64,000 nucleotides of DNA from Symbiodinium natans (taxonomy: Eukaryota; Sar; Dinophyceae; Suessiales; Symbiodiniaceae). The notes under the pieces were generated by a model. It had not been told where the DNA came from, did no database searches, and was given only the letters and a program-made list of their open reading frames with translations. Location: contig CAJNDS010002621.1 of the NCBI GenBank assembly GCA_905221605.1, positions 1-64,000 on the forward strand. The letters run 5' to 3'. The position numbers were made by a program, and so were the translations under genes. This document shows positions 30,771 to 43,200 of the stretch, one piece after another. Each line of letters opens with the position of its first letter. Position 1 is the first letter of the stretch.

Positions 30771-31139
30771 GCGTATGGTTTTAGGGTTTCGGGCATACGT
30801 GGGGTGGGGCAGCTATGAGTTCATGGCAACACGCTTCAAGTAGGGTTCATATATAGGGGCCTGAATAATTCGAATAGTAACTATTCCGACCCCTATGGTA
30901 GGTAGAGATGCTTTCTGCTGGAGCTTTTTGTGCGAAGGAAGGGTTCGAGATGGCCGAGCCGCAGCAGTCTTGACTTCTGCCCTAGCACCGAATCCTAAAC
31001 CTTTATCCCAGCCTAAACCCTAAACCCTAAACCCTAAACCCTTAAACCCTTGAACCCGTAAAGCCTGAAACCCTTTGGCCCATTAACCCTTAAATTTAGT
31101 TCTAAAACCCTTGAGCCCGTAAAGCCCTGTAGCGCTTCG

Positions 31140-31222
31140 GGTTTCAACCACAACATGCGCGGCCTGGTGGTTCTTCAAGATCTCATAGGGCCCCTCCACC
31201 TTGGACTCGTCCTCAAGAGGTT
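31140..31222 (-). CDS. Candidate exon, unknown protein
   Basis: Reads PLEDESKVEGPYEILKNHQA and continues AHVVVET. Charged and well-formed, bounded by repeats. Function unknown. Confidence 0.4.
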
Positions 31223-31424
31223 TAGACCCTAAACCCTAAACCCTAAACCCTAAACCCTTTTAGGGTTCTTTAGGCAAGGGGGTATCCAACCCAAGGTTCT
31301 CTAATACTCCCCACTACTCCGTAAGGTTTCCTAAGCTTCCCTAAGGTTTTCCAGGTACCTACCCCCCATGAACCCCCCCTCCCTTAAGAACCCTATACAG
31401 AGACATACTTGCAGGTACATGGGT

Positions 31425-31470
31425 ACTAAGTAGGGTTCTAAGTAGGGTTCTAAGTAGGGTTCTAAGTAGG
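31425..31470. repeat. 12-mer tandem repeat TAAGTAGGGTTC
   Basis: Three to four copies. Together with AACCCTACTTCTAACTACCC at about 31,510 it looks like a decayed M3-type inverted repeat whose arm was amplified. Confidence 0.6.
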
Positions 31471-31861
31471 GCATAGGTAGGAAAAAACCTTGTCAAGCGT
31501 ACTGTTTAACCCTACTTCTAACTACCCGTGAACATTCATGTGCTACTGCTGCAGGGGGAGTGGAGGAGCAATTGGAAGTATATTCTGGGCTTCGGAAGCC
31601 TTTCATCAAAGAGGGCCGATACTTTCACACATCCGTTTTTTAGTCGGGGAGGGGTTGGGGTTTAGGGGCCAAAATTGAAAGTTTAGCTGTTTCTTAGGAA
31701 GTGTAGTACCATATAGTACCCAAAACTGGCAAATCATGCCCAGTAGCCCGGTGGTTTCAACTTTCACAAGCCCCCAACCGGGTTCTAGTTCAGGAGCTAA
31801 ACTACGGTAACACAATGAGAATACGGATACTCTATTACATGCGGCATTGGCCGTATTCCGG

Positions 31862-32200
31862 TACCTGATTCTGAGTTTCTTCACAAGAACATAGTTGACG
31901 CGCAAACGCTTGCCTGGCCTTCACGTTGCCGAAATCATCGTAGTGGGCATACCTACAGTGGCTTAATCTGGGGATATGGCTGCTTGTTGTGCATTCCTCG
32001 TTCACGCCAAGGTGTTTTGGTAAACCCTACATCCTTTTGCAACGGCTTCGAGGCAGCAAGCCCCGGTACAGCCTCCCAGCCGTTGGGCCAGCCAACCCAC
32101 AACAGCATCAGCACCCGTGGCTGAGGTTTGAGAGCTTGGCGGTCACTGAGGTCGAAATCACATCGTGCACAATGACGCGTTGTTGGCAATCCCTGAAAGC
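31862..32200 (-). CDS. Candidate exons, unknown protein
   Basis: Two coding-like blocks: 31,955-31,862 reads HYDDFGNVKARQAFARQLCS, and 32,190-32,035 reads RHCARCDFDLSDRQALKPQP then VLMLLWVGWPNGWEAVPG. They have protein-like composition and the same orientation as the other host exons. Frames between them are not joined with certainty. No domain was recognised. Confidence 0.3.
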
Positions 32201-32745
32201 ACTCTGGTGAAAGGCAACCTGATCATGACCCACACTCTCAGGACACCAAGGATCCTACCTGCTCGATCGGCATGCCACGTGTGTGATGCAGCCATGGGAA
32301 ATGATGCTGAGGTTCCCTCCACTCCAAACAACCCGGTCATGGACATCCCCATTTTCCGGGACGTAATCGGCCGGACAAGGTTTTTTTTGCCATTTTGGCA
32401 AACACCATTTATCTGTGCTGGATGCCTTCTTGAATCTGGATGCCAGGAGAAACCCCATACTATTCTTCAACTGGGTCCTGTTGTAATGACCAAGAGCTCT
32501 CAAACCTTCCCGACACGTCATCCCCTCGCAGAGCAGCGTCAGAGGCTGGTCAGGCTGCGGTGAGATTGGTGTGTAGGGCTACTTGCGACTAAGTTTAGGG
32601 CTTGGGGCTTTGATAGACAAGCCCATGGCACGCACCTGTCCTCACAACACCCTCTGCCCCCAATGCTACAACGTCAAGCCCAAGGCACTCAATCCAACAC
32701 CCGTTTGAAACACACCCAGCCCGAACCCCGAAACCATGAACCTTA

Positions 32746-32750
32746 TTACA
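32746..32750. repeat. Target-site duplication, left copy (TTACA)
   Basis: TTACA immediately precedes the left LTR and is repeated at 56,551-56,555 immediately after the right LTR. Five bases is the usual integrase stagger for LTR retrotransposons, which proves insertion of the whole segment as one unit. Confidence 0.9.
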
Positions 32751-33424
32751 TGTGCGAAGTGTCCAAACCAATGAAAACTTGCGCAACCCGTTCCAGTAAC
32801 TAGCTCAGGCCACACGAGGAGAAAGAAGTTGAATATTTACAGTTGTAGGTTGTAATGTTGCACCAGAAGTAACAGTATCCCTGTCAACGGGGAACACGAG
32901 GTAGCTAGCCAAGTATTCCAAGCCACTCCCGACGTTAACTATCGGAAGGATCCCCAGAGTTGCTATCTCCAGGGGGTGGTAACCTATCGTTCAAGATGTA
33001 TCCACTAGCCGTCCGGCTGCGTGTTGTACACCTATCCCGATATTCACCTGAACAGCCACCTGCCCTCAGTATCCTCCGGCCTCCGGCTATGAGTTGTAAA
33101 GAGAACAGATAACTATCCCGAGATCTATCCCTCGTCAACGCCCGATCCTTTTAGCTCCTCTGGCCTCCGGCTGCGAGTTGGCTAATCGGATCCACCACGT
33201 ACAGGGACACTATCCACGGGGGCGAAAACTGTACAAAGTCGGCTGCTACAAGTCTAAGAAGGGCCCTTCTTGAGCAGCTCGCGGCTGCGAACGGACACGA
33301 AGTCCATACTCTATCCAGGCTCATCCACGAGGAGGACGTCCACTATCCCTGGGCCAAACCCGAAATCAATGTACAAGCTAAGTTCGCACCCCATGAAATT
33401 AACTTGACCTCTTTGTGCTAAACA
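32751..33424 (-). repeat. 3' LTR (left, 674 bp)
   Basis: Matches 55,864-56,550 with one substitution seen (CTATCT against CTATCG near 32,967) and lacks 13 bp (GTTAGGGAAAAGG) present in the other LTR after position 33,123. It contains four related motifs, such as CCTCCGGCTGCGAGTTG, near 33,013, 33,080, 33,163 and 33,280, and nine CTATC pentamers. Promoter and poly-A signals were not identified. Confidence 0.92.
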
Positions 33425-33440
33425 CCCCCCGTTTTCGGGA
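33425..33440 (-). promoter_or_regulatory. Polypurine tract beside the 3' LTR
   Basis: On the sense (minus) strand GAAAACGGGGGG abuts the TG of the 3' LTR. A purine-rich run in this place primes plus-strand DNA synthesis in LTR elements. One C interrupts it. Confidence 0.7.
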
Positions 33441-34234
33441 CGCACTCAGCGGTCAGAAAATCGATGAATTCGCGACTTCTATCCCGGTTAGCTTCAGGCA
33501 AAAACAAGAACGCAGGAGGCATAGCCGACCTGATCGCCAGCCCCTTTAGGGCGCCCACCACCACCCGCGATTACGGCGATCACTCCAGCTATCCTCGGAA
33601 TCAACACCGCCATCCGCTAACCTCGACATTCATCGCAGTAGCACAAACCACCAGTCTGTGGCTCTTGGCTATACTTCATGCTCTCGCGTCTATTCCACGT
33701 AGTAAAATTGTCTATCCGTCGCACTCCTGGAAAATCAAGCGTCGCTTCTATCCACTTCATCGCCCGACTCAGTTCATCTTCTTCATAACTATCCTGGGTG
33801 AGGCCTCACTTTTGATCAGTACCTCTCGATGTCAATGTAGTTCCCACGCTTCTATCCCTTCATTCTTGTATGCGATCTTCTCCGTGGGGACTCACTGGTG
33901 GTTAGCCATGCCCATTCTGATCTTTCCTCCTCTCCACAATTTCATCTTTTGTTCTTTTCATGTGAAGGTCTTATTGGTGGCGAGCCATGCCTTCCCAGAA
34001 GCTTCCGCCGCAGGGTCTTATTGGTGGCTAGCCAAGCCCTGCACTAGAGTCTCACAATAGCCATTCACCCACTCATCTCATCATGCGCCATCACTTCGCT
34101 CTATTCCCCCGCGCGCGCCATCGACCATGGCCCGGGCACATGACTTTGCATGCCCCATTCTATCCCCCCACGCCGATCCATTGATGACTAGGCAGCTTTG
34201 TGCTTTCGTCCTATCCCCGCTTGTCGCCAGCCCA
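33441..34234 (-). other. 3' untranslated region of the retrotransposon
   Basis: About 800 bp with no sense-strand frame. It has three copies of a short repeat related to TTATTGGTGGCTAGCCATGC (about 33,893, 33,970 and 34,018) and many CTATC pentamers. A plus-strand 198-codon frame at 33,464-34,060 has no features of a real gene. Confidence 0.6.
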
Positions 34235-37200
34235 TCAGGCTTCATCTCTTTGGCGATCACGTCGCGGTCTCCACATTAGCGGCCTTCCATGCTTTCCCTT
34301 TCCTTTCACAGGATCACCAGCAGATGCGTCACTTGCGTCGTCACCCGTCTCGACGCCCATGTTTGCCCGGTTGGCTGATGTCGTCTCCGTACCTCTGAAT
34401 TCCGGGTTGAGCGCTTCGCTCATCGCTGACTCGTCTTCTGTTTCGGGACCAGTGACGTGGCCACCTCTTTGTGCTCGAGTTCTTTCCAGCAGTGAGCCCT
34501 TTCCTCTTCCTCTATCCACCATCTTTGTCCCTTCCGCAAACCTAGGCACAGTCGGCATCCATCCGTATCTGCCTCCTCGATCATCGGTTCTATCCCTATC
34601 TCGCCCTTTTCCCCATCCGCGTGATGAGCTTCTCACCGAACTATCATCGCTCATGGCGTATTTCGGCCACCTGATGATATCCCTCCTATCCCTATCCAGA
34701 GGTGATCGGGTTCTCGCTTTGGGCTCAGCACCATCGGCTCTCGTCCCACCTCTCTCCTTCAATTGAATTGGGCTCGAACTTTCTGCCCTGGTCAGTGGCT
34801 CTTGTCTCTTCCCCGTCTCATCCCTAAGCTCCACATCGACAGTTCTCGTACTTCTCGATTCTATCCTTCTTGGCCACCCCTTCTCGTTCAGCTCCACTAG
34901 GCTAACACCAGCTATTGGGTATGCCGTGTCTGCATTAGCCGCGCGCGTCTCCGGCTGTGCTTCGTCACGAGAATGTCCGGCGACTCCCATTGAAGCCCAA
35001 TGCATCATCATTCCTCCCATAGGTACAGTGCTCCAGTATGCCTCATTCACCGGCCCTGTCTCTGATCTCTCTCTTCGTAGCCCCAAGTTCCGAATAGCTG
35101 ATCCAGCTGCATGGCTATATCCATGAAGTTTGTTCCTCTTCCCCTTAATGTCTGCCCATGTTGCGTTGAATGGTATCCCCTCGGTGTCCAACTTCATGTG
35201 CTTCGCCATAGGTTGGGTGGGATCTCGCTTCATCTCTGCAACTATCCTCTCCATGATCCCGAGACAACCGTTAGCAGTCTGCACCATCATGTCCCTTGTG
35301 CTTCTCGCCCAAGCATTATTCCCCCATAGAGGCGAGTTAAATCCTGCAGCCATGGCTATCAGCAGTTGGTAACTCATAAACTGTCCTCCTCTCCTCAGAC
35401 ACCCTGCATGCATAGAGAAGAACCTCTGCCTCGCCGTCACTACGGCGCGTGCCGCAACCGTCTCCAGGGCTTGCTGAAAATCTGATGCCTCCACTATTAC
35501 CGAGTGATCTGCGCCGCTCTGCTTGTACTCGAAATTCAGGATTTTCCCAAATGACGTTGCCAATTCTCTATCCAGCATCATCGCGTGGATCGCAGCCTCG
35601 TCCACCATGAATCTAAACACCCCCGGTCGTGATGCCGCGACCTCATACTCAGGCCACAACCCGGCCCTAAAACCCAAGTACCAGTCTTCCGCAGGGTTCA
35701 AGCTTGCCAGTACTCCCGCCACCACGCCCTGTTCTATCATATCTATCCTTTCGGCCACCATCCTGAATGAGATTCTAATCCCTGCGCGGTCGAGGGCTTC
35801 CTGGAGCTTGGTCTTCCACATCGTTTTCCTTCCCATAGCCGCGTTTCTATCCGTGATTTCCCACAAATTCATTCCCATCAGGTAGTCCGGGTATGATGGC
35901 ATAGGCTTGCAGCACATCGGGCAGATCACTATTCCCTTCGCCATTCTACAGTGGCATGCCAAGCAATGTACGCATTCCTCCGTCATTTCCGACATTATCC
36001 ATCCCACCCTATCACGGTATTCATCTGACCCCAAAGTCTTTGACAGTCTATCCCTGTTCACTTGCGAGTCTCCCCTTTCATCAGCTATCATTTCCAGCTC
36101 GCAATCTCGCATATACAGAGCCGTGTACGTGTCCTCGAACCAAACTGCCTTCCAACATGCCATTGGTACGGGCCCGAGGAGCATGAAGCGCCCACTTCTT
36201 GCCACGACCACGTCGCCTCCGATTAGTGCGAACATCCTCATGTCTATCGCTATCCCAACTTTTCTACCTCGCACAGCCGCCAATCTAAGCGAGTCGTACA
36301 GCCATTCCGGCATCCCTCCTTGTGGAAATTCTAGCCCATGCACGCTGCTCACGTCTGATGGTTCGACAGAGTACTTCGTCCAGTGAGCCTTAAGCGTCAT
36401 CTGCGAACCTCGCAGAGGATTCCTCATGTCGTCCCGGTGCCATCCTTCCACGATCACACCACTATGCCCTGCCTCTGGCCAAACTATCCCGTCCTTCTCG
36501 TACTCTTGCCACTGCGCGTCACCCACCACCATGTATCCGGTGCACGGAAGATCAGCCGGATGTAGCCTGAACCACAGGGACTCTCGTTCATCTAGTTGTC
36601 CCTCCACTCTGTCTCCGGCCCAACTCTTCAGCATCGCTACGTTCCTCGGCATCCTCATTCCACTCGTGGGTCTCACTGCCAATGGGATGCCCACCTTTAG
36701 TTCCTTGGTCTTCGGACACCTATACACCTTGCTGGTGATTTCTATCCCGTAAAACTGTGCCAAATAAGCAATTCTGTATTCGTCACCTCTTCTGAGTCTA
36801 TACGAGGATCTTTCATCGACTTCTCTTCTGATCAGCGACCAAGCTATTCCTCCTCCGTCGTGTTGTTCTGCCCATAGCGCATACTCTATCCCGTTTCCTC
36901 TGTCGATTGCGGATCCATCTAGCATTGCCTCCTGTGTGCTTCTTCTCATATTCCTCCTGTCGCCCCTTTGCACTGGGTACGCATCTCCTCCCCACGCTGC
37001 CAATTCCGCCACTATTCTTGCCATCTCAATGTACACGTTCGCTGGGTACGGCTTCTCTATCTCAGTCACTTCACCTCTGATTCCCAACTCATTCAGCGTG
37101 GCACCCGTCCATGTCGTCACCGAGTCGTTGGATACCCCCGTCGCCGTAATTAGCTCCTCTGGTTTTCCCTTCTCTATCCCCATCACCAGCCTCGTCTCAT

Positions 37201-40200
37201 CTGCGAGCTGCGAGACTATCCTTTCAAGTACCATCTTGTACTTCTCTAGATTCTCCACCCTTGTTGTCTGTTCCACTATCGGCAGTAGCACCACCTCCTC
37301 GTCGCTATCCCTCATCATCTCGTTCCCGTCTGCATCACGGTTGCCTGTAGGAATCAGTGTCAAATCCCATCTCCCATGAGCCGGATCTCCCTTCACAGTC
37401 TTAGATGTCTGCAACATGACCTTCTTGTTGATCTCCCCCATCACTGCCGCATTTCTTCGTTGCACCTCTCGGAAGTTCCTACTCATTCGGCTCATCCCGG
37501 GCTTGTCCTCGATGTCCCTCCTGTCTGCCTTGGCTCGCTTGATCAGATCTTCTTGGAATCTCCATTCTGCCTCCTCGTCACCCTTGATCTTCTCTACTTG
37601 TTCTCGTTTGATTCCGGCCGAGTCCATAATTCCTTTCAAACTCTTCGACGCTGCCATTCCGTATCCTCGCTCTTCCGTACTGCTGGTGTCACGGCCTACC
37701 TCAAAGTTCTCTTTCACTCTATATACTCGGGCCCCCTTGACCGGGTTGTCAAGTTCCACCATGGCCGCGCGACCTCCCAGCGAGTACTGCTCTATCGGAC
37801 CTCCGAACTTTCTCGCACTCTCGGGAACCGCACTCTCATAGTCCGTTGTCCCAGCACTATTCTTTGGGTCGACGTTGTTCATGCTATCATCGGCCGCAGC
37901 GTGCTCATCATCCATCTTGTTAGGTTCCTGACTATCCTTGGTCGGATCCGGACCTGTCTTCACGTCCGGCGTTGGCGCTCCTTTCTGACTATCCTTCTCT
38001 GCTCCCTTGCCCCCGGTGTCCTTCTCCTTCTCTGCCTTCGGGAGCTGATCCTCAAGCTGCTTTATTCTATCCATTGCTTCCTTCATAGCCGCTTCGCTTT
38101 CTTGCGCACGACGTCGGCTATCCTTAAGCTCGTCTTCCATGGTTTGATAATTTCTGAGGCGCTCTTCAGCCTGTTCCAATTTCTCTCGCGTATCCTTCAG
38201 CGCGGCCTCTCTCTCCTCCATCTTTTGCAGGCTATCCCTAAGCTCATTCTCCTTGTCCTGGTACTTCTTGAGGTTCTCCTCCGCCTGCTTCCGCATTGTT
38301 TCTCTCTCTTTCTCTTCTTCCTCCCTGAGCTTAGCAGTCTCCTGAAGCGTCTTTTTCAACTCCGAGAACTCCTGTCCCTGCTCTTGCCCAGCCAGTTTCG
38401 TGGCCTTATATTCCTTCTTTAGCTCCTCTAGCTCGGACTCCAGCTCCTTCACTCTTCTATCACCAGCAATCTTGCCCTCTTCACTCGTGCCTTCACTGCT
38501 GGTGGCTCCACTTCCGCTCGGCGCCGACTTCTCCATTCTATCCCGGAGTGCCCTGAACTCGTCCCTCATCTCGTTAATGGCTCCGATTCTCATGAGCTCC
38601 TCCCTCCTTTCCCTCAGAAGCACTTCGACTTCCGCGACTAGTTTCGCGTTGTTCTCCGCCGATCTCTCGAGCTCTCCGACCCTCCGTGCCAAACGATCAC
38701 GTTCATGGACGGCCACGGCCAGCTCCTCCTTCAGCTTGTGGTTCTCATTCTCGGCGTGCATATTTTCTATTCCCTTGTATCCAACATTGGTCCGCTCGCC
38801 CCCCCGGGCATCAACTTTCATGTCTTCGAGCTGCCTGCTGAGGTTTTCTATCTTCGTCTTGTCTTCTATTGCCCGCGCCCGCACCTCGGCGGCTATCCCG
38901 GCTTTGTCCATTCTTTCCTCCGCCATTCGACCTATCACCCATTTGCACTTCTCAACCTCAGATACCTTGTCAGCCAGCTTTGCTATCATCCTGGCGACCA
39001 CCTCTTCCCTCGGCATGCCTCGAAGATCTCTCCTCCTCATCACTAAGATGTCCCTTTCACCCAGCTGCACTTCTGCCTCCTTGATATTCTTCCACTCTTC
39101 GTCTGAGTAGTATTTTCTCCGCTCGTAGTCCTCGTCGAACTCCTCGCATAGCGGATCATCTTCATCCTCGTCTATCAAGCCTACCATGACCAGTCTTACC
39201 GCAACATTCGTCAATCTGAACTTCAGTTGTTTGATTCTATCCTCCGCTTCCTGCAGCCTCTCTCTGTCTGTCATGTTCTCCTTTCCCTTTTGTGTGCTGA
39301 TCAACGTTCCGTCTATGATTTTCGTCACTACACTCTCCATCGACGTTCTCATTCTATCCGCCTGTATCATGAAAGGCCTGTGTGTGGGCTCTGCCTCTAC
39401 GTCGCCGGTCAGGAACCTATCTGCCTTCAATTCACCTGGTACTTCTCTGCCATGTTCCACTCTATCGGATCTGATGTTTGCAGTCGGAGCACGATGAGCA
39501 GTGATCGGGTTCGCTGCCACCAACGACATATTCAACATCACAGCCTTGGAGTCGTCGGGATTCTGTCGTATGACCGCTGTGTTGTACTTCCTCTCATGTC
39601 CCGTCATCGCTCTTTCTCGCATCCTATCCCATCCCATTCGTCTATCCTGTTCATCCATCTCCACTGCCGCCCTCTCCTGCCTAATCCGGTACTCCTCCAG
39701 TGTCAGTCCCTCCCACATCTCGGGCATCTCTGTGAGGATCAGAGCAGACGCCATCGACCTCATTACGTCTCTGACGTTCGTCGCCATCATTTCTGGCCTT
39801 TCCAGAGGGTGCATCGGCTCCTTCATTGAGGCATCAGCAACTATCGTCCCCAGTGGTCGCGAGCCAAGTCCGTAGAATTCCGCTGCTTCTCTCATGGCCG
39901 CATAGAAATCCCTCAACTTCGTGAGCGTTGCTAATCCGTACATCATATGTGGGTGGACCATGGGCATCTGGTTGGCACTACGCACGACTCCGTCCCACAA
40001 AACCTGCACAGCGTGCAGCTCAGCCATCAACCTGTCCCTCCTCTCGTATTGTGGCACCCAGTTCTTGAAAATCGCCGAGGCACACAACTTCGATACTCTA
40101 TCCGTAAGCGTTACTCTCAGCGAATCCACCATGAGAGCATTTACAAGCTCGTGGGCTGGAAAGTACTGAGTTCTCCCTCGCGCCGCCTCCTCGGTATACA

Positions 40201-43200
40201 GGTTCGGATGATAATCTCCTTCAGCCATGCTCTTCTCTACCATGGCCCTAATGGCCGCCTTCTTGGTCTGTGTAAGGTAGTCTATTGGGTTGAACACTGT
40301 CGCGCCTATCCCTTCACCCTCATCCCGCGTCCACGTCACCCATGATGTGTTTCTAATCACAGCTCCATCAGCCGAGTGTATCATCCAACTCTGCCCCGCT
40401 TCGGCCGCCTCAACTACAGCCTCCCACGTAGATCTACGCCTGGCTATCCGATAATTCATCTTGTAGTGTGGAATCATGATTTTCTCCTTCATCTCCTCCG
40501 GCTTGATCACCTCCTGCCAGTTTCTACCCCTCTTTGCCACACCACCAGCATCTTCGTCTTCCGGCTCATTGCACTCTTCGGCAAGAGTGAAATCTATCAA
40601 CTGTAGGTATGCGTACAGTCGCCGCTCTATCCTTGATGGGTTCGCGCCCTTGTCCCTGATTCCTCCTAGGAGGATCCTTTGCATGGTGCATCGTACCCAA
40701 ACCGGAAGCTTCTTGATTTCTTCTCTCCTTCTATCCGGTTTCCACCTCTGGATGTCCTCCGGCCGGTACCTCGACTCAAGCTGATCCTGATATTGTTTCC
40801 GGACCACCTCACCCAGCTTCACATTCATAATGTTCGCGAACTCCGGCCGCCTACCTTGATGCTGTTCTATCCTTTTCTTGATCTCCGCCGCTATCGTCTC
40901 GGCTCCGGCGCTTTTCAAACCCTCCATCAGGTCCTCTACCGTCACATCCTTCAGCACCTTGTACATTAAGTCCTCCAAGTTGAAAATGGAGAAGTTCACC
41001 CCTCTTATCAACAGCCGATCGCTCACCTCGGGGCCCAGGCGCTGCGTGACCTCCCTCACCCTTTGAGCTCTGAGTTCTCTATCCAGCTCCATCGGACCCA
41101 GGTTGCTCGCTCTGCGTTCTATCGCTATTTCCGTTGCCCTTCTCCACTGTTCTCTCCTCACGTCAGGGTTTGCTCTCCAGAAACCCATTCCCTCAATCCT
41201 GTAGTCTCGGGCAATCGCTTGTATCTCTTCGCGCCAATTAGGTGACTCCCTCAAGCTCGCCGCTGCCATTCTCAATCTTCTCCTCGCATCGGGTTCCACG
41301 CTATCCTCCATTAGCTCTGGCGCCTGTGGTCTTTCTAGACATCTATCCAGATTCCATTCCGGAAGAGTTCCGCTTTCGTCAGTGGCGATCTTCCCCAGCG
41401 TCATAATAACGTCCATGAAGTCCAATTTCGCCTCCGGCTTATCGACAACCACTACTCCTGCAGCGACCATCAGCTCGTGTGGCTCGAACAAGTCTATCTC
41501 TTCCCATGGCATCCCCTCCGCGGCTAGTCTCTCAGTCAGTCGTGCCACTATTCTCCTAGGATCGTATTCAGGCAGATATGAGTTCTGCACAATTGCCGCC
41601 AGCACCACCGACGGTGGCCTGCCCTTCACCAAGGTGCTATACTTCCCCACTTCTCCCAGTTCCTTCTCGCAGACAGGGCACACGGCTCCTTCGCACGGAA
41701 AAGCTTCGCCATTGCTATCCACTCCCGTATACCCCAACCACCAAGCAAAGCACGCGTGACAATGGTATCCCCAGCATATCCTTCTGAGCCACTCGACCGG
41801 CTCGCTGAAGCTATGTATTCCCGATCCTCTCGTGTTGCTCTCCTCTACTGGATTCTCTCGGGTGACCCGCTCATGTACCGTGTCCGTCACCTTCTTCACT
41901 AGATCGTCCCTTTCCGCTCTCGCTTCGTCCAGCCATGGGAACGGGAAGTTGTGCTTCTGGTTCCACACGTCCTCCACGACACGCCTATATATCTCCGGGT
42001 TCTGTCTCGCGACGTGACTATCCTCTTCCCTGTCAGCTATCGTGTCAGTTCCATGCCCGAACAACTCAGAGAATCCTTGACCTCTCTCGTTCTCACTATC
42101 TGGCTCCGCCGTCTCGTGAGCTTCTGCCCCCTCCATCGTGCTATCCATCACCACGTTCTCGGGCTTGTCCGCCTCTCCCTCCGCATCTATCTGCATCGTG
42201 GCGTCTCTTGCCTCCCTTGGGTTCGTCCCGTGCTCTTCGGCCTCGGCCACTGAGTCGAGCGGTTCGGGCCTTACCCCTGCTGCGCTCCTCCTGCCCTTGA
42301 GAGCCTCCTTGAGCGCGTCTTCCTTGATTTCTTCCACCCATTGATAGTAGTCTGCCGGATAGCCTTGGCCCATACTCTCTATTCTTCTCATCGAGCCGAT
42401 GATCTCCTCGAACATCGCGTTGTCGTTCCCTATCATCTCCACAACATCGGTCTCAGGCTTAATCAGCATTATATTCTGCGCTATCCACCATGCCATGGTG
42501 TTGGCCCATTCCTTCGGGAACTTCATATCCTCAAGTAGCATTGCCCTGACGAACTTGGCCAGCCATATTCGCACCACATAATTCGAAAACTCGATGTTGT
42601 TCAGGTGAGTCGTGCATCCCGTCTCTGATCCAAAGCCTTGCTTTGTCACCTCTTCTACCATGTCCGCTATGTCCATGCTGTCCGGGTACCCCCCGGCTCC
42701 GGTGTCTATCCTCGTCAATACGCGGTCTATCAGATGCTCTCCGGCCCTCTGGACTACCTCGAACAACTTCGTTTCCCACAGCATCTCGAGCTCCTCGTAC
42801 CCTAGGGAAAGCGTCTCTGGTTCTATCATTACATTGTATATTATCCACCGCATCTCCACCTCTATTTCGTCCGCATCGCTGGATGTAGGCTTCATTCTGG
42901 GCTCACTCGGTGGCGGTGAAACCGATGTAGGCTTGTGTCCTGGCCGGCCTAGCCTGCCACCGTCGGCTCGCAACTCCGGCACGGTCCCCAATATTCCATT
43001 CATGCCCATCCACACACGATAGAATTGCTCCACCCACTTTCTCATGCCCCCGACGTTGCTCTCAACATTCAATATTCTGCTTCTCATCAACGTTCCCAAA
43101 GCTATCCCGGTGTACGACGGTTCGGCGCCAGGCCTCGTCCCCGACAGCACCTGTGAATCATGTATTCCCGCCTCCACAATGTCGTATACTTCTTTGGGCG

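Noticed and set aside
9500-32000. CRISPR-like arrays
   Set aside because: All tandem arrays have units of 7-60 bp without regular unique spacers; they are telomere-type, minisatellite or microsatellite repeats.
32385-32400. GCCATTTTGGC resembling part of the dinoflagellate spliced leader
   Set aside because: Only 11 bases match; the flanking leader bases are absent and the segment is itself palindromic (TTTGCCATTTTGGCAAA).
33464-34060. 198-codon plus-strand ORF inside the retroelement
   Set aside because: It lies opposite the element's 3' UTR, has no domain, and its composition reflects the CTATC-rich strand. It is a shadow frame.
35900-37000. tRNA 2'-phosphotransferase (KptA)-like fold in the giant protein (GYMVVGDAQWQEYEKDGI)
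   Set aside because: The resemblance is limited to one short segment without the conserved H-T-x and R-x-G residues.
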